NCBI RefSeq assembly: GCF_900100045.1
Contig: NZ_FNEA01000033.1
Span: 1-48,000, forward strand
From: Paracoccus denitrificans
GTDB lineage: Bacteria; Pseudomonadota; Alphaproteobacteria; Rhodobacterales; Rhodobacteraceae
Direction of reading: 5' to 3'
DNA length: 48,000 nt
How positions within the stretch are numbered: the stretch's first letter is position 1; each line of letters opens with the position of its first letter. A program made the position numbers and the translations under genes. Below the pieces are notes generated by a model that was not told the origin of the DNA, did not search any database, and was given only the letters and a program-made list of their open reading frames with translations. Of this stretch, positions 1 to 8,820 are shown one piece after another.

Positions 1-654
1 ATCGTCTACGACCCGACCAACCATGCCGAGAACCTGCTGACCGCCGCCAGGTCGCTGGAGCAGATCAACAACCAGATCGCCTCGCTGCAGAACGAGGCGC
101 AGATGCTGATCAACCAGGCCCGCGATCTCGCCAGCCTGCCGCATAGCTCGCTGCAGCAATTGCAGCAGAACGTCACCCGCACCCAGCAGTTGCTCGACGA
201 GGCCCAGAACATCGCCTTCGAGGTGCAGGAGGTCGATCAGGCTTTCGAGCGGGAATACGGCACGCCGGATCTCTCGACATCCGAGCAGCAACTGCTGGCC
301 GATGCCCGGACGCGCTGGAGCAACACCATGGGCGGGCTTCAGGACGCCATGCGCGTCCAGTCCGGCGTCACCAACAACATCGAGGCGCAGCGGGCCGAGA
401 TGGCCGCGCTGGTCGAGCAGAGCCAGAATGCTGACGGCGCCTTGCAGGCCAGCCAGGCCGGCAACCAGTTGCTGGCCCTGCAATCGCAGCAACTGTCCGA
501 CCTCACCGCGCTCCTCGCCGCCACCGGCCGGGCCGAGGCACTGAGCGAGGCCGAGCGCTCGGCGGCGGCCGAACAGGGCCGCATCCAGCGCGAACGGTTT
601 CTGACACCCGGCGCCGGCTACCAGCCCGGCAATGCCCGGATGTTCAACGACTGA
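1..654 (+). CDS. trbJ: TrbJ, P-type conjugative transfer protein (5' end outside window)
   Basis: The reading frame is open from base 1 and stops at 652-654, so the N-terminus lies upstream. The visible part starts with the YDPTNHAENLL stretch typical of TrbJ/VirB5-like proteins, followed by a long Gln/Ala-rich helical region. TrbJ is a periplasmic or pilus-tip component of the Trb type IV secretion channel. The next genes are trbK-alt, trbL, trbF, trbG and trbI in the usual order, which fixes the identity. An internal ATG at 103 is not the start because the conserved region lies before it. Confidence 0.9.
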   Translation: MVYDPTNHAENLLTAARSLEQINNQIASLQNEAQMLINQARDLASLPHSSLQQLQQNVTRTQQLLDEAQNIAFEVQEVDQAFEREYGTPDLSTSEQQLLADARTRWSNTMGGLQDAMRVQSGVTNNIEAQRAEMAALVEQSQNADGALQASQAGNQLLALQSQQLSDLTALLAATGRAEALSEAERSAAAEQGRIQRERFLTPGAGYQPGNARMFND

Positions 655-674
655 AAGCCCGAGGAGGCACCATC

Positions 675-962
675 ATGGAGGGCAAGGCGATGGTCCGGCT
701 CATTGCCATCCTGTTCCTGGCGATCGTCATGACCGTGACGCTGATCCGCATGGAACGGGCCGGCGATCTGCCGCCCCTGCCCGGTCGGCAGAGTCAATCG
801 CAGCCGGAAGATCCGCTGCGCGAGGGGCAGCGCCGCTGCCAGCGGATGGGCGCGGCTGCGGCGGAAGATGCCGAGTGCCTGCGCATCTGGGCCGAGACCC
901 GCGACCGGTTTCTCGGCCGGACGCCGGCGCAATCGGCCGCAACCTCGAGCAGCGAGGAATAG
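675..962 (+). CDS. trbK: TrbK-alt, putative entry exclusion protein
   Basis: A 95-residue protein between trbJ and trbL, the usual place of the small TrbK-alt protein. It has one hydrophobic segment at about residues 7-22 and then a short polar domain with two Cys (RRCQRMG and AECLRIW). It probably sits in the inner membrane and limits redundant mating between donors; this role comes from the family. The start at 675 is chosen because a good ribosome site (GAGGAGG) lies about 8 bases upstream. An alternative start is the ATG at 690. Confidence 0.75.
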   Translation: MEGKAMVRLIAILFLAIVMTVTLIRMERAGDLPPLPGRQSQSQPEDPLREGQRRCQRMGAAAAEDAECLRIWAETRDRFLGRTPAQSAATSSSEE

Positions 963-969
963 CAGGAAC

Positions 970-2289
970 ATGGGCGGATCCGGCGTCATCGACAATTTCC
1001 TGGCGGTCTTCACCAGCTATATCGACAGCGGCTTCGGTCTTCTGGGCGGCGAGGTCGCCTTCATCGCCACCACGCTGATCGTCATCGACGTGACGCTGGC
1101 CGCCCTGTTCTGGGCCTGGGGCGCCGAGGACGATATTCTGGCCCGGCTGGTGAAGAAGACCATCTTCGTCGGCGTCTTCGCCTGGCTGATCACCAACTGG
1201 AACAGTCTCGCGCGCATCGTCTTCGACAGTTTCGCCGGTCTCGGGCTCATGGCCTCCGGCACCGGCTTCACCGCCGCCGATCTCATGCGCCCCGGCCGCG
1301 TCGCCCAGACCGGGCTCGATGCCGGACGGCCGCTCCTGGAATCCATCTCCGACCTGATGGGCTGGGTCGCGGTGTTCGAGAACCTGATCCAGATCCTCTG
1401 CCTGTTCTTCGCCTGGGCGCTGGTGATCCTCGCCTTCTTCATCCTCGCCGTGCAGCTCTTCGTCACCCTGATCGAGTTCAAGCTGACCACGCTCGCGGGC
1501 TTCGTGCTGATCCCCTTCGGGCTTTTCGGCAAGACCGCCTTCATGGCCGAGCGCGTGCTGGGCAATGTCGTCTCCAGCGGTATCAAGGTTCTCGTGCTAG
1601 CCGTCATCATCGGCATCGGCAGCACCTTGTTTTCGCAGTTCACCACCGGCTTTGGAGGCGTCGCGCCCACCGTGGACGACGCCATGGCCATCGTGCTGGC
1701 GGCGCTGTCGCTCTTGGGCCTCGGCATCTTCGGCCCCGGCATCGCCAACGGGCTCGTCTCCGGAGGTCCGCAGCTTGGCGCGGGTGCCGCCGTCGGCACC
1801 GGGCTGGCCGTAGGGGGTGCCGCGCTCGTCGCCGGTGGGGCGACCGTGCTGGGGGCGAAGGGTGGTGCGATGGCCGCACGCGGCGGAGCCGCGACGGCGG
1901 GCGCCGCCTCCGCTGCCTACACCCTCCATTCCGCCGGAGAATCCGGGCTCGGTGGTGCCCTCTCCGGTGTCGCCGGTATCGGCAAAGGTGCCGGCATCGC
2001 CGCGCTGTCGCCGCTGCGCAAAGCGGCGGCCAGCATCTCCAAGAGCCATGCCGCCGGAGTGAAGACCGCCTTCACCGGCACTGGCGGATCCACCACGCAG
2101 GGAACGCTCGGCGGCGTCGGTGCATCTGTGCCCACTCCGTCATCTCCCGGCAGCCCGCCCGCCTGGGCGCAGCGCCTGCGCGGGCAAGCCGTGGGCCGGG
2201 GCGCAACCGTCGCCGCCCATGCGGTCCGGTCAGGTGACAGCCATGGTCCCGGTGCTTCCGTTTCCCTTTCCGAAAGCGACAAGCCATGA
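970..2289 (+). CDS. trbL: TrbL, inner-membrane channel protein of the mating apparatus
   Basis: A 439-residue polytopic membrane protein of TrbL/VirB6 type. Several hydrophobic segments lie in the first 270 residues, followed by a long Gly/Ala/Ser-rich tail that is probably cytoplasmic or flexible. The start at 970 is preferred over the longer open frame because AGGA lies just upstream and the hydrophobic domain begins here, 8 bases after trbK ends. The stop overlaps the trbF start (ATGA), so translation is probably coupled. Confidence 0.92.
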   Translation: MGGSGVIDNFLAVFTSYIDSGFGLLGGEVAFIATTLIVIDVTLAALFWAWGAEDDILARLVKKTIFVGVFAWLITNWNSLARIVFDSFAGLGLMASGTGFTAADLMRPGRVAQTGLDAGRPLLESISDLMGWVAVFENLIQILCLFFAWALVILAFFILAVQLFVTLIEFKLTTLAGFVLIPFGLFGKTAFMAERVLGNVVSSGIKVLVLAVIIGIGSTLFSQFTTGFGGVAPTVDDAMAIVLAALSLLGLGIFGPGIANGLVSGGPQLGAGAAVGTGLAVGGAALVAGGATVLGAKGGAMAARGGAATAGAASAAYTLHSAGESGLGGALSGVAGIGKGAGIAALSPLRKAAASISKSHAAGVKTAFTGTGGSTTQGTLGGVGASVPTPSSPGSPPAWAQRLRGQAVGRGATVAAHAVRSGDSHGPGASVSLSESDKP

Positions 2290-2975
2290 ACCTGTTCAGA
2301 CGCCCGACGACCCATTACGGCAAGACCCCGGAACCGGTCACGCCCTATCAGAAGGCAACACAAGTCTGGGACGAGCGCATCGGCTCGGCCCGGGTGCAGG
2401 CCAGAAACTGGCGATACATGGCCTTTGCCTGCCTGTTTCTCGCCGCCGGGTTCGCTTCCGCCCTGGTCTGGCAGTCGGCGCGCGGCACCGTGGTCCCTTG
2501 GGTGGTGCAGGTGGACGATCTCGGCCAGGCGCAGGCCGTCGCACCGGCCGCGGCCGACTATCGCCCGACCGATCCGCAGATCTCCTGGCATCTCGGCCGC
2601 TTTGTCGAGCAGGTCCGCTCGATCCCGGCCGATCCGGTGATCCTGCGCCAGAACTGGCTCCGGGCCTATGAGTTCACCACGGATCGCGGTGCCGCGGCGC
2701 TGAACGACCATGCCCGCGGCAACGATCCCTTTGCGAAACTCGGCGAGCAGCAGGTCTCGGTCGAGGTGTCCTCGGTCATCCGCGCCTCGCCCGACAGTTT
2801 TAGGGTCGCCTGGACGGAAAAGCGCTACGAGAACGGTCAGCTTTCCAATACCGAACGCTGGACCGCGATCCTGACCGTGGTGCTGCAGACGCCCCGCACC
2901 GCCGAAACTCTGCGCGCCAATCCGCTCGGCATCTACGTCAATGCGATCTCATGGTCGCGGGAGATGAGCCAATGA
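2286..2975 (+). CDS. trbF: TrbF, VirB8-like mating channel scaffold
   Basis: A 229-residue protein with a cytoplasmic N-terminus, one membrane segment at about residues 43-63 and a periplasmic domain of VirB8/TrbF type. It nucleates the inner-membrane part of the type IV channel. It overlaps trbL by four bases at its start and trbG by four at its end (ATGA both times), so it belongs to one tightly coupled operon. Length and gene order match the family. Confidence 0.93.
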   Translation: MNLFRRPTTHYGKTPEPVTPYQKATQVWDERIGSARVQARNWRYMAFACLFLAAGFASALVWQSARGTVVPWVVQVDDLGQAQAVAPAAADYRPTDPQISWHLGRFVEQVRSIPADPVILRQNWLRAYEFTTDRGAAALNDHARGNDPFAKLGEQQVSVEVSSVIRASPDSFRVAWTEKRYENGQLSNTERWTAILTVVLQTPRTAETLRANPLGIYVNAISWSREMSQ

Positions 2976-3976
2976 TCCCCATCACGTTCCGCAAACCCGG
3001 ACCGGCCATTGTCCTGCTGTTCGCCACCATGCTGGCGGGCTGCGCCACCCAGAAATCGCCGCAGGTCAGCTATGACGACCACGTGCCGCCGCTGCCTTCG
3101 CCGCCCGCTGCCGTTGCCGATCCGGCACCAAAACCGTTGCATGTGCCGCCGGACTGGACACCGGCGCGCGGCGGCAATACGGCGGAGAGCCCTATCGGTC
3201 GGGTGGCGAATGCCAATCTCGCCGCCCGGGTCGAGCCGCGCCGCGAGGGCTACTATAATGCCATACAGGTCTATCCGTGGAGCGAAGGCGCGCTCTATCA
3301 GGTCTATGCCGCGCCCGGACAGATCACCGATATCGCGCTGGAGCCCGGCGAGAGTCTCACCGGCGCCGGCCCCATCGCCGCCGGCGACACCGCCCGCTGG
3401 ATCATCGGCGATACCGAGAGCGGCAGCGGCGTGTTCCACCGCGTGCATGTGCTGGTCAAGCCGACACGGCCCGACATCAGTACTAACCTGGTCATCGCCA
3501 CCGACCGGCGCCGCTACATGCTGGAGCTGCGTGCGAGCGAGGAGGCCTGGATGCCGGCGGTGTCCTGGCACTATCCGGAATCGTCGGCACCGGCCCAACG
3601 GCGAACGGTTCCCGCAGCACCGGCTATACCAGGCAAAGCATCCCGCAACCATCGCTACGGCGTGCAGGTGCAAGGCGCGAGCCCACCCTGGCGGCCGGTC
3701 TCGGTCTTCGATGACGGCCGCCGGGTCTATGTGGTCTTTCCGCGCGGCATCGCCCAGGGCGAGATGCCGCCGCTCTTCGTCATCGGCCCGGACGGTGCGC
3801 CCGAGATCGTCAACAGCCGCGTCTACGGCAACGTCATGATCGTCGACCGGCTCTTCGGTGTGGCCGAGTTGCGGCTTGGGTCCGGCAAGCGCCAGCAGGT
3901 GGTACGGATTATCCGTATGGAACAGACACGGGCGGTCGCCCAACCAACCCGCGCGCCGACGAAAGGATCGTCCTGA
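2972..3976 (+). CDS. trbG: TrbG, VirB9-like outer-membrane channel lipoprotein
   Basis: A 334-residue TrbG/VirB9 protein. The start at 2972 overlaps the trbF stop and gives a signal peptide ending in a lipobox (LAGC), so it is probably a lipoprotein of the outer-membrane core. A Pro-rich linker follows, then the beta-rich VirB9 domain (YPWSEGALYQVYAAPGQITD region). The 2951 start in the same frame would put extra residues before the signal peptide and is less likely. The stop overlaps trbI (TGATG). Confidence 0.93.
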   Translation: MIPITFRKPGPAIVLLFATMLAGCATQKSPQVSYDDHVPPLPSPPAAVADPAPKPLHVPPDWTPARGGNTAESPIGRVANANLAARVEPRREGYYNAIQVYPWSEGALYQVYAAPGQITDIALEPGESLTGAGPIAAGDTARWIIGDTESGSGVFHRVHVLVKPTRPDISTNLVIATDRRRYMLELRASEEAWMPAVSWHYPESSAPAQRRTVPAAPAIPGKASRNHRYGVQVQGASPPWRPVSVFDDGRRVYVVFPRGIAQGEMPPLFVIGPDGAPEIVNSRVYGNVMIVDRLFGVAELRLGSGKRQQVVRIIRMEQTRAVAQPTRAPTKGSS

Positions 3977-5151
3977 TGAGCGACAGGGAAGCTGCCGCCG
4001 CGCCGATGCGCCTGCGGGCCGAGCCGCCGCGCGTCACCCGGCTGTCGCGCAAGGTGCTGGCGGGCCTCGGTGGGATCGCCGCACTCGGCATCGGGGCGGC
4101 GCTGATCTTTGCCCTGCAAACCCGCGACGTCGAGCGCGGCGGCGAGGAGCTGTTCTCCACCGAGAACCGTACCACCGCCGACGGGCTGGCGGAACTGCCG
4201 CGCGACTATAGCGGTCCCGTCCTCGGCCCGGCGCTGCCCGGCGATCTCGGCAAGCCGATCCTCAACGCCCGGAACCGCGGCGAACCGGTGCCGGCGCCGG
4301 CACCGGACATCGCCTCCCCGCTCGAGGCCGTACCGGCCATGGACGCGGCGGAGCAGCAGCGACTGGCGGAAGAAGAGGCCGCGCGGCTCAGCGGCGTGTT
4401 CTTTCAGGGTGGGCCACGGCCTGCGGGCGGGCCGGATACCGGTGCCGGGAGTGCCGGATCGGCGTCCGGAGGATCCGGCACCATGGGAGAACCGGGAGCG
4501 ACAAGCGCGCAGGACCGGCACGCGGCGTTTCTGGGCGCCGCCGCCGACCGCATCACGGTGGTTCCGGATCGCGTCGAAGCACCGGCCTCGCCCTATATCC
4601 TGCAGGCCGGATCGGTGATCCCGGCGGCGCTGGTCACCGGCATCCGCTCGGACCTGCCCGGCCAGATCATCGCCCAGGTCACCCAACCCGTCTATGACAG
4701 CCCGACCGGCTCGATCCTGCTGATCCCGCAGGGCACCCGCATCATCGGCGAATACGATGCGGATGTCACATTCGGCCAGCGCCGCGTTCTCCTTGTCTGG
4801 AACCGGCTGATCTATCCGGACGGCCGCTCGCTGGTGCTGGAGCGCCTGCCGGGCGCCGACGCGTCCGGCTATGCCGGGCTCGAGGATGGCGTCGATTACC
4901 ACTGGGGAGAGCTGATGAAGGTCGCAGGGCTCTCGACCCTGCTGGCGGTGGGCACCGAACTCGCCGCCGGCGACGAGGAGGACCGGCTCATCCGCGCCAT
5001 CCGCGACGGCGCCCAGGACACCGTCAACCAGGCCGGCCAGCAGATCGTCCAGCGCCAGCTGCAGGTCGCCCCCACACTCACCATCCGGCCGGGATTCCCG
5101 GTCAGGATTCTGGTGAGCCGGGACTTGGTCTTCGAGAACGCAGGAGGATGA
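3976..5151 (+). CDS. trbI: TrbI, VirB10-like channel protein
   Basis: A 391-residue TrbI/VirB10 protein that spans the envelope and relays energy from inner to outer membrane. It has a short cytoplasmic N-terminus, one membrane segment at about residues 27-47, a Pro/Gly-rich periplasmic linker, and the conserved C-terminal beta domain (IPQGTRIIGEYD and VGTELAAG regions). It overlaps the trbG stop by one base and is followed 4 bases later by the DUF2274 gene. This is the last core trb gene. Confidence 0.94.
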   Translation: MSDREAAAAPMRLRAEPPRVTRLSRKVLAGLGGIAALGIGAALIFALQTRDVERGGEELFSTENRTTADGLAELPRDYSGPVLGPALPGDLGKPILNARNRGEPVPAPAPDIASPLEAVPAMDAAEQQRLAEEEAARLSGVFFQGGPRPAGGPDTGAGSAGSASGGSGTMGEPGATSAQDRHAAFLGAAADRITVVPDRVEAPASPYILQAGSVIPAALVTGIRSDLPGQIIAQVTQPVYDSPTGSILLIPQGTRIIGEYDADVTFGQRRVLLVWNRLIYPDGRSLVLERLPGADASGYAGLEDGVDYHWGELMKVAGLSTLLAVGTELAAGDEEDRLIRAIRDGAQDTVNQAGQQIVQRQLQVAPTLTIRPGFPVRILVSRDLVFENAGG

Positions 5152-5155
5152 TGCC

Positions 5156-5398
5156 ATGACAAAGTTGAAGCTCGGGCCGATCGCGGACGATACGCCGGTG
5201 AAGCTGACCGTCGAACTGCCCGCCGGCCTGCACAGGGATCTGGTTCTTTACGGCGAACTTCTAGGCCGGAGCGGCGGGCAAGGGGCTGTCGCACCGCAAA
5301 AGCTCGTCGTGCCGATGCTGGAGAGGTTCATCGCCTCGGATCGCGGGTTTGCGAAAGCAAGGCGGAGTATCAGTGTCCGGGGGCAGCCAAATGGCTGA
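5156..5398 (+). CDS. DUF2274 protein at end of trb operon
   Basis: An 80-residue protein of the DUF2274 family, which regularly follows trbI in alphaproteobacterial conjugative elements. The N-terminal part (KLKLGPIADDTPVKLTVELP) is the recognisable section. Function is unknown. Its short beta start followed by a helical section resembles a ribbon-helix-helix fold, but that is only a resemblance. The start at 5156 has AGGAGG a few bases upstream and lies directly behind trbI. Confidence 0.85.
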   Translation: MTKLKLGPIADDTPVKLTVELPAGLHRDLVLYGELLGRSGGQGAVAPQKLVVPMLERFIASDRGFAKARRSISVRGQPNG

Positions 5399-5510
5399 AC
5401 ATCTGCCCTTCCTTGCCCATTGCAGCCCAGCTCCTCGCGGGCTCGCTCGTGCATGGGGTTTCGGGAGAAGACCAGGCAGCAACGACAGGGGAAACGACAC
5501 CCTGACACAT

Positions 5511-5523
5511 AACGTCTTACGTT
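5511..5523. repeat. Short inverted repeat upstream of the parDE-type module
   Basis: AACGT-CTT-ACGTT is a perfect 5-base inverted repeat. It lies about 70 bases before the antitoxin start and upstream of a second inverted repeat (5564-5585). It could be a regulator-binding half of the same control region, but it is short enough to occur by chance. Confidence 0.25.
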
Positions 5524-5563
5524 TTGCGTCTGGACTATGGCGTGGACAGCCCGGTCGTGTTAT

Positions 5564-5585
5564 CTTGTACACAATACATTACAAG
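5564..5585. promoter_or_regulatory. Putative operator of the parDE-type module
   Basis: CTTGTA and TACAAG form a perfect 6-base inverted repeat with a 10-base AT-rich spacer, ending 9 bases before the antitoxin ATG. Ribbon-helix-helix antitoxins usually repress their own operon by binding such a site, so an autoregulatory operator is inferred. The region is visibly more AT-rich than its surroundings. Binding is not shown. Confidence 0.5.
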
Positions 5586-5594
5586 GCTTTCACT

Positions 5595-5864
5595 ATGACG
5601 GCAAGCACCACCATGACGATTCGGGTTTCCCCCGAGACCAAGCAGAAGCTGGAGCGGATCGCCGGAGAAACCCGGCGCAGCAAGTCGTTCCTCGCGGCCG
5701 AAGCCGTTTCCGCCTATGTCGAGCGCGAACTGGAAATCATCGACGGCATCCGGCGCGGCATGGCCGATGCGGCGGCCGGCCGCGTCGTATCCCATGAAGA
5801 TGCCATGGCCGAGATCCATGCCGTGATCGACGCGGCGGAAGCAACGCGCGCAGGAAAAGCGTGA
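5595..5864 (+). CDS. Ribbon-helix-helix antitoxin (ParD/CopG-like)
   Basis: An 89-residue antitoxin. The N-terminal MTIRVSPETKQKLERIA pattern is a ribbon-helix-helix DNA-binding domain, and the acidic C-terminal half (about residues 45-89) should wrap the toxin. The start at 5595 is chosen because the motif begins here and an operator-like inverted repeat lies immediately upstream. The longer open frame upstream has no family resemblance. The stop overlaps the toxin GTG start (GTGA), as is usual for these pairs. Confidence 0.87.
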   Translation: MTASTTMTIRVSPETKQKLERIAGETRRSKSFLAAEAVSAYVERELEIIDGIRRGMADAAAGRVVSHEDAMAEIHAVIDAAEATRAGKA

Positions 5865-6169
5865 GGCGGCCGGTTGCCTGGACCCGCGCGGCCCTGGACG
5901 ACATCAAGGAGCAGATCGCCTTCATCGCGCAGGACAACCCGGCCGCCGCGCGGCGGGTTGCGGACCGCATCCGGGACACCGGCACAGCTCTCGGAGACAT
6001 GGCGACGGGGCGGCCCGGCCGGGTCACGGGCAGCTATGAGAAATCCGTGAGCCGCCTGCCCTATATCATCGCCTACGAGTTGCGGGCGATCGCCGGCCGG
6101 GAAAGCGTCGTCATCCTGCGCGTCATCCATACCTCGCAGGATTGGCCCGATGAGGACTGGCCGCACTGA
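5861..6169 (+). CDS. RelE/ParE family toxin
   Basis: A 102-residue ParE/RelE-superfamily toxin. The helical N-terminus (WTRAALDDIKEQIAFIAQDN) and the C-terminal strands (LPYIIAYEL and ILRVIHTSQDWP) are typical. It starts with GTG overlapping the antitoxin stop. ParE-like members poison gyrase and RelE-like ones cleave mRNA; the sequence does not tell which. The pair lies exactly between the ends of two convergent transfer blocks and probably stabilises the element. Confidence 0.87.
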   Translation: MRRPVAWTRAALDDIKEQIAFIAQDNPAAARRVADRIRDTGTALGDMATGRPGRVTGSYEKSVSRLPYIIAYELRAIAGRESVVILRVIHTSQDWPDEDWPH

Positions 6170-6209
6170 CCCGGAAGACATGGGAGGTGGGTGCGCCGAC
6201 GTGCCTTCC

Positions 6210-6620
6210 CTACCCGCGCTCCTCTGGCACCTCCTGTTGCAGCCTCGGCCCGCTGACGAGGCGTCGGCCGAGGGCTTCCAGGAACCGGTCGTAGCGGTCG
6301 CCGCCTTGGGCCCGCGCCGCCGCGTCGAGCGGCGCCGGGGTCGCGGTCAGCCAGGACCGCACGAAGATCGCGAAGGCCTCGTTGGCGATGCCGATATCGC
6401 GCTCCAGCCGCTGGACATTGCGGTCGATGCGATCGAGCCGCCGGGTCATCGCCGCCTCCTGCCGTTCGTCGACATCGGGGGTGAGGAAAGATGCGATGGC
6501 CGCTTCGGCCACGAGCGAGCGGGACTTCCCGCGCCGGTCGGCATAATCGGCCAACAGCAGCATCAGTTCGGGGTCCAGATAGACCGAGAGGCGCCTTTTC
6601 TTGTCGGCATGTTCCGGCAT
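6210..6620 (-). CDS. CopG-type ribbon-helix-helix protein of the tra block
   Basis: A 136-residue protein with an N-terminal ribbon-helix-helix motif (RRLSVYLDPELMLLLADYADRRGKSRS) and a helical C-terminal half. This family member lies directly downstream of traG in alphaproteobacterial elements and is probably a transfer regulator or relaxosome helper. It starts 3 bases after the traG stop. In related elements trbB follows on the same strand. Here the next genes run the opposite way, so the usual junction is missing. Confidence 0.8.
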   Translation of the reverse strand: MPEHADKKRRLSVYLDPELMLLLADYADRRGKSRSLVAEAAIASFLTPDVDERQEAAMTRRLDRIDRNVQRLERDIGIANEAFAIFVRSWLTATPAPLDAAARAQGGDRYDRFLEALGRRLVSGPRLQQEVPEERG

Positions 6621-6623
6621 GGC

Positions 6624-8648
6624 TCAGAGCTCCAATCCGTCGTCCTGGTTCATCGAGATCTGGCGCGCGACCCGACGCATGTCGCGCGCCAGTCCCCGGT
6701 TACGGACCGCCTGCTGCTCGGGGGCCTCGAAATCGGGATCGAACTCGTTCTCCGGAAGCGTCACCGGCTGCGGCGCGATATCCTGATAGGGCTCCAGTCC
6801 TGGCTCTCGGCGCAGACCGGCATTGTCCGAATCCCCGGATGAATTGGTGTCGACCTGGGCAAGCGCGGCATTCGGCACGGCGGCAGCACCAGCCCCCTGC
6901 CCCACATCATCCAGCTTTGGCGGCGGCAGCCCGGTCCAGTCATCCATCTGCCGTGAAGGCATGACCTCGCGCGTATCGGGCGGGGCCAGCACCCGCTCGC
7001 GGAAACGCGGATCGACATAGTAGCGCGCCTTCCGGGCCCGGATCGGCGGGGTGCCCGCCACCATGACGATCTCGTCCTCGGGCGGCAGCTGCATCACCTC
7101 GCCGGGGGTGAGCAGCGGCCGGGCGGTCTCGGAGCGCGAGACCATGATATGGCCGAGCCAGGGCGCCAGGCGGTGCCCGGCATAGTTCTTCATCGCCTTC
7201 ATCTCGGTGGCGGTGCCGAGGGCATCGGAGACCCGTTTGGCCGTCCTCTCGTCGTTGGCGGCGAAGCTGACCCGGACATGGCAGTTGTCGAGGATCGAAT
7301 TGTTCGGGCCATAGGCCTTCTCGATCTGGTTGAGCGATTGCGCGATCAGGAAGGACTTGATGCCGTAGCCGGCCATGAAGGCCAGGGCGGATTCGAAGAA
7401 ATCCAGTCGTCCCAGCGCCGGGAACTCGTCCAGCATCAGCAGCAGGCGGTGCCGGTCGTCCTTGCCGCGCAGATCCTCGGTCAGGCGCCGGCCGATCTGG
7501 TTCAGCACCAGCCGGATCAGCGGCTTGGTGCGCGAGATGTCGGAAGGCGGCACCACCAGATAAAGCGTCGAAGGCTGCTCGCCCGCGATCAGATCGGCGA
7601 TGCGCCAGTCGCAGCGGCTGGTGACTTGGGCCACCACCGGATCGCGGTAAAGCCCGAGGAAGGACATGGCGGTGGACAACACGCCCGAGCGTTCGTTCTC
7701 GGCCTTGTTCAGCAACTCGCGCGCGGCGCTGGCGATGACCGGATGCGGGCCGGCCTCTCCGAGATGCGGGGTCTTCATCATCGCCGCCAGCGTCGCCTCG
7801 ATCGACCGGCGCGGATCGGAGAGGAAGGCGGCGACGCGCGCGAGGGTCTTATCCTCCTCGGCATAGAGCACATGCAGGATCACGCCAACCAAAAGGGCAT
7901 GGCTGGTCTTTTCCCAATGGTTGCGCTTTTCCAGCGAGCCCTCGGGATCAACGAGGATATCGGCGATGTTCTGGACATCGCGCACCTCCCATTCCCCGCG
8001 GCGCACCTCCAGCAACGGGTTGTAGGCGGCGGATTGGGCATTGGTCGGATCGAAGAGCAGCACCCGGCCGTGCCGTGCCCTGAACCCGGCGGTGAGCTGC
8101 CAGTTCTCACCCTTGATGTCATGGACGATGGCCGAGCCGGGCCAGGTCAGCAGCGTCGGCACCACCAGCCCGACGCCTTTACCGGATCGGGTCGGTGCGA
8201 AGCAGAGCACATGTTCCGGGCCGTCGTGGCGCAGATAGTCCGCGCCGAGCTTGCCGAGCACCACGCCATCGGGGCCGAGCAGTCCGGCCCGCTCGATCTC
8301 GGGCCGCTCCGCCCAGCGCGCCGAGCCGTAGGTCTCGACATCGGCAGCCTCACGGGCGCGCATCACCGAGAGGATGATGGCGGTGCCGATGGCGAGGAAT
8401 CCGCCCGCGGCAGCGATGATGCCGCCCTCGACGAAGATGCGTGGCGCATAGGCATCGTAGAAGTACCACCACCAGAACAGGGCCGGCGGGTAATAGACCG
8501 GAATGCCCCAGAGAGCGAACCAGGCCGGGCCGAGCTGCGGCTGGAAGCCAAGCCGCCAGGCCGTCCATTGCGTGCCGGACCAGACGAAGATCAGCACGAT
8601 CAGGAAGACCACGGTGATCTGGCCCCAGAGGATCTTCGTGCCGGACAA
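6624..8648 (-). CDS. traG: TraG, VirD4-type coupling ATPase
   Basis: A 674-residue type IV coupling protein that brings the relaxase-DNA complex to the channel. It has N-terminal membrane segments at about residues 10-28, 45-65 and 76-95, a Walker A APTRSGKG at 151-158 and a Walker B region (LLLMLDEFPALG) near 395-406. Length and motifs are full, so it is probably functional. It is the coupling protein for the relaxase at 9596-11332. No second coupling protein is visible for the TraA module further right. Confidence 0.95.
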   Translation of the reverse strand: MSGTKILWGQITVVFLIVLIFVWSGTQWTAWRLGFQPQLGPAWFALWGIPVYYPPALFWWWYFYDAYAPRIFVEGGIIAAAGGFLAIGTAIILSVMRAREAADVETYGSARWAERPEIERAGLLGPDGVVLGKLGADYLRHDGPEHVLCFAPTRSGKGVGLVVPTLLTWPGSAIVHDIKGENWQLTAGFRARHGRVLLFDPTNAQSAAYNPLLEVRRGEWEVRDVQNIADILVDPEGSLEKRNHWEKTSHALLVGVILHVLYAEEDKTLARVAAFLSDPRRSIEATLAAMMKTPHLGEAGPHPVIASAARELLNKAENERSGVLSTAMSFLGLYRDPVVAQVTSRCDWRIADLIAGEQPSTLYLVVPPSDISRTKPLIRLVLNQIGRRLTEDLRGKDDRHRLLLMLDEFPALGRLDFFESALAFMAGYGIKSFLIAQSLNQIEKAYGPNNSILDNCHVRVSFAANDERTAKRVSDALGTATEMKAMKNYAGHRLAPWLGHIMVSRSETARPLLTPGEVMQLPPEDEIVMVAGTPPIRARKARYYVDPRFRERVLAPPDTREVMPSRQMDDWTGLPPPKLDDVGQGAGAAAVPNAALAQVDTNSSGDSDNAGLRREPGLEPYQDIAPQPVTLPENEFDPDFEAPEQQAVRNRGLARDMRRVARQISMNQDDGLEL

Positions 8649-8820
8649 GGCGGTTCCAGGCTCCCTGCAGGTATTCGATGCAATGAGGAAAACCCGCCCG
8701 GCGCAAGATTCAACCGCAATCCTTGGGCGGATCGCAGTGCAGCGTAGGGAAGCGTAAGAATACTTGCGGGATGCGGCGGTCTGATTGCCGGCACAGGTTC
8801 CAATTTCTGCGTAGATCCAG

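Noticed and set aside
7149..8747. 532-codon open frame on the plus strand opposite traG
   Set aside because: It is the antisense of a full-length TraG with clear motifs; the translation is rich in Arg/Gly/His and has no family pattern.
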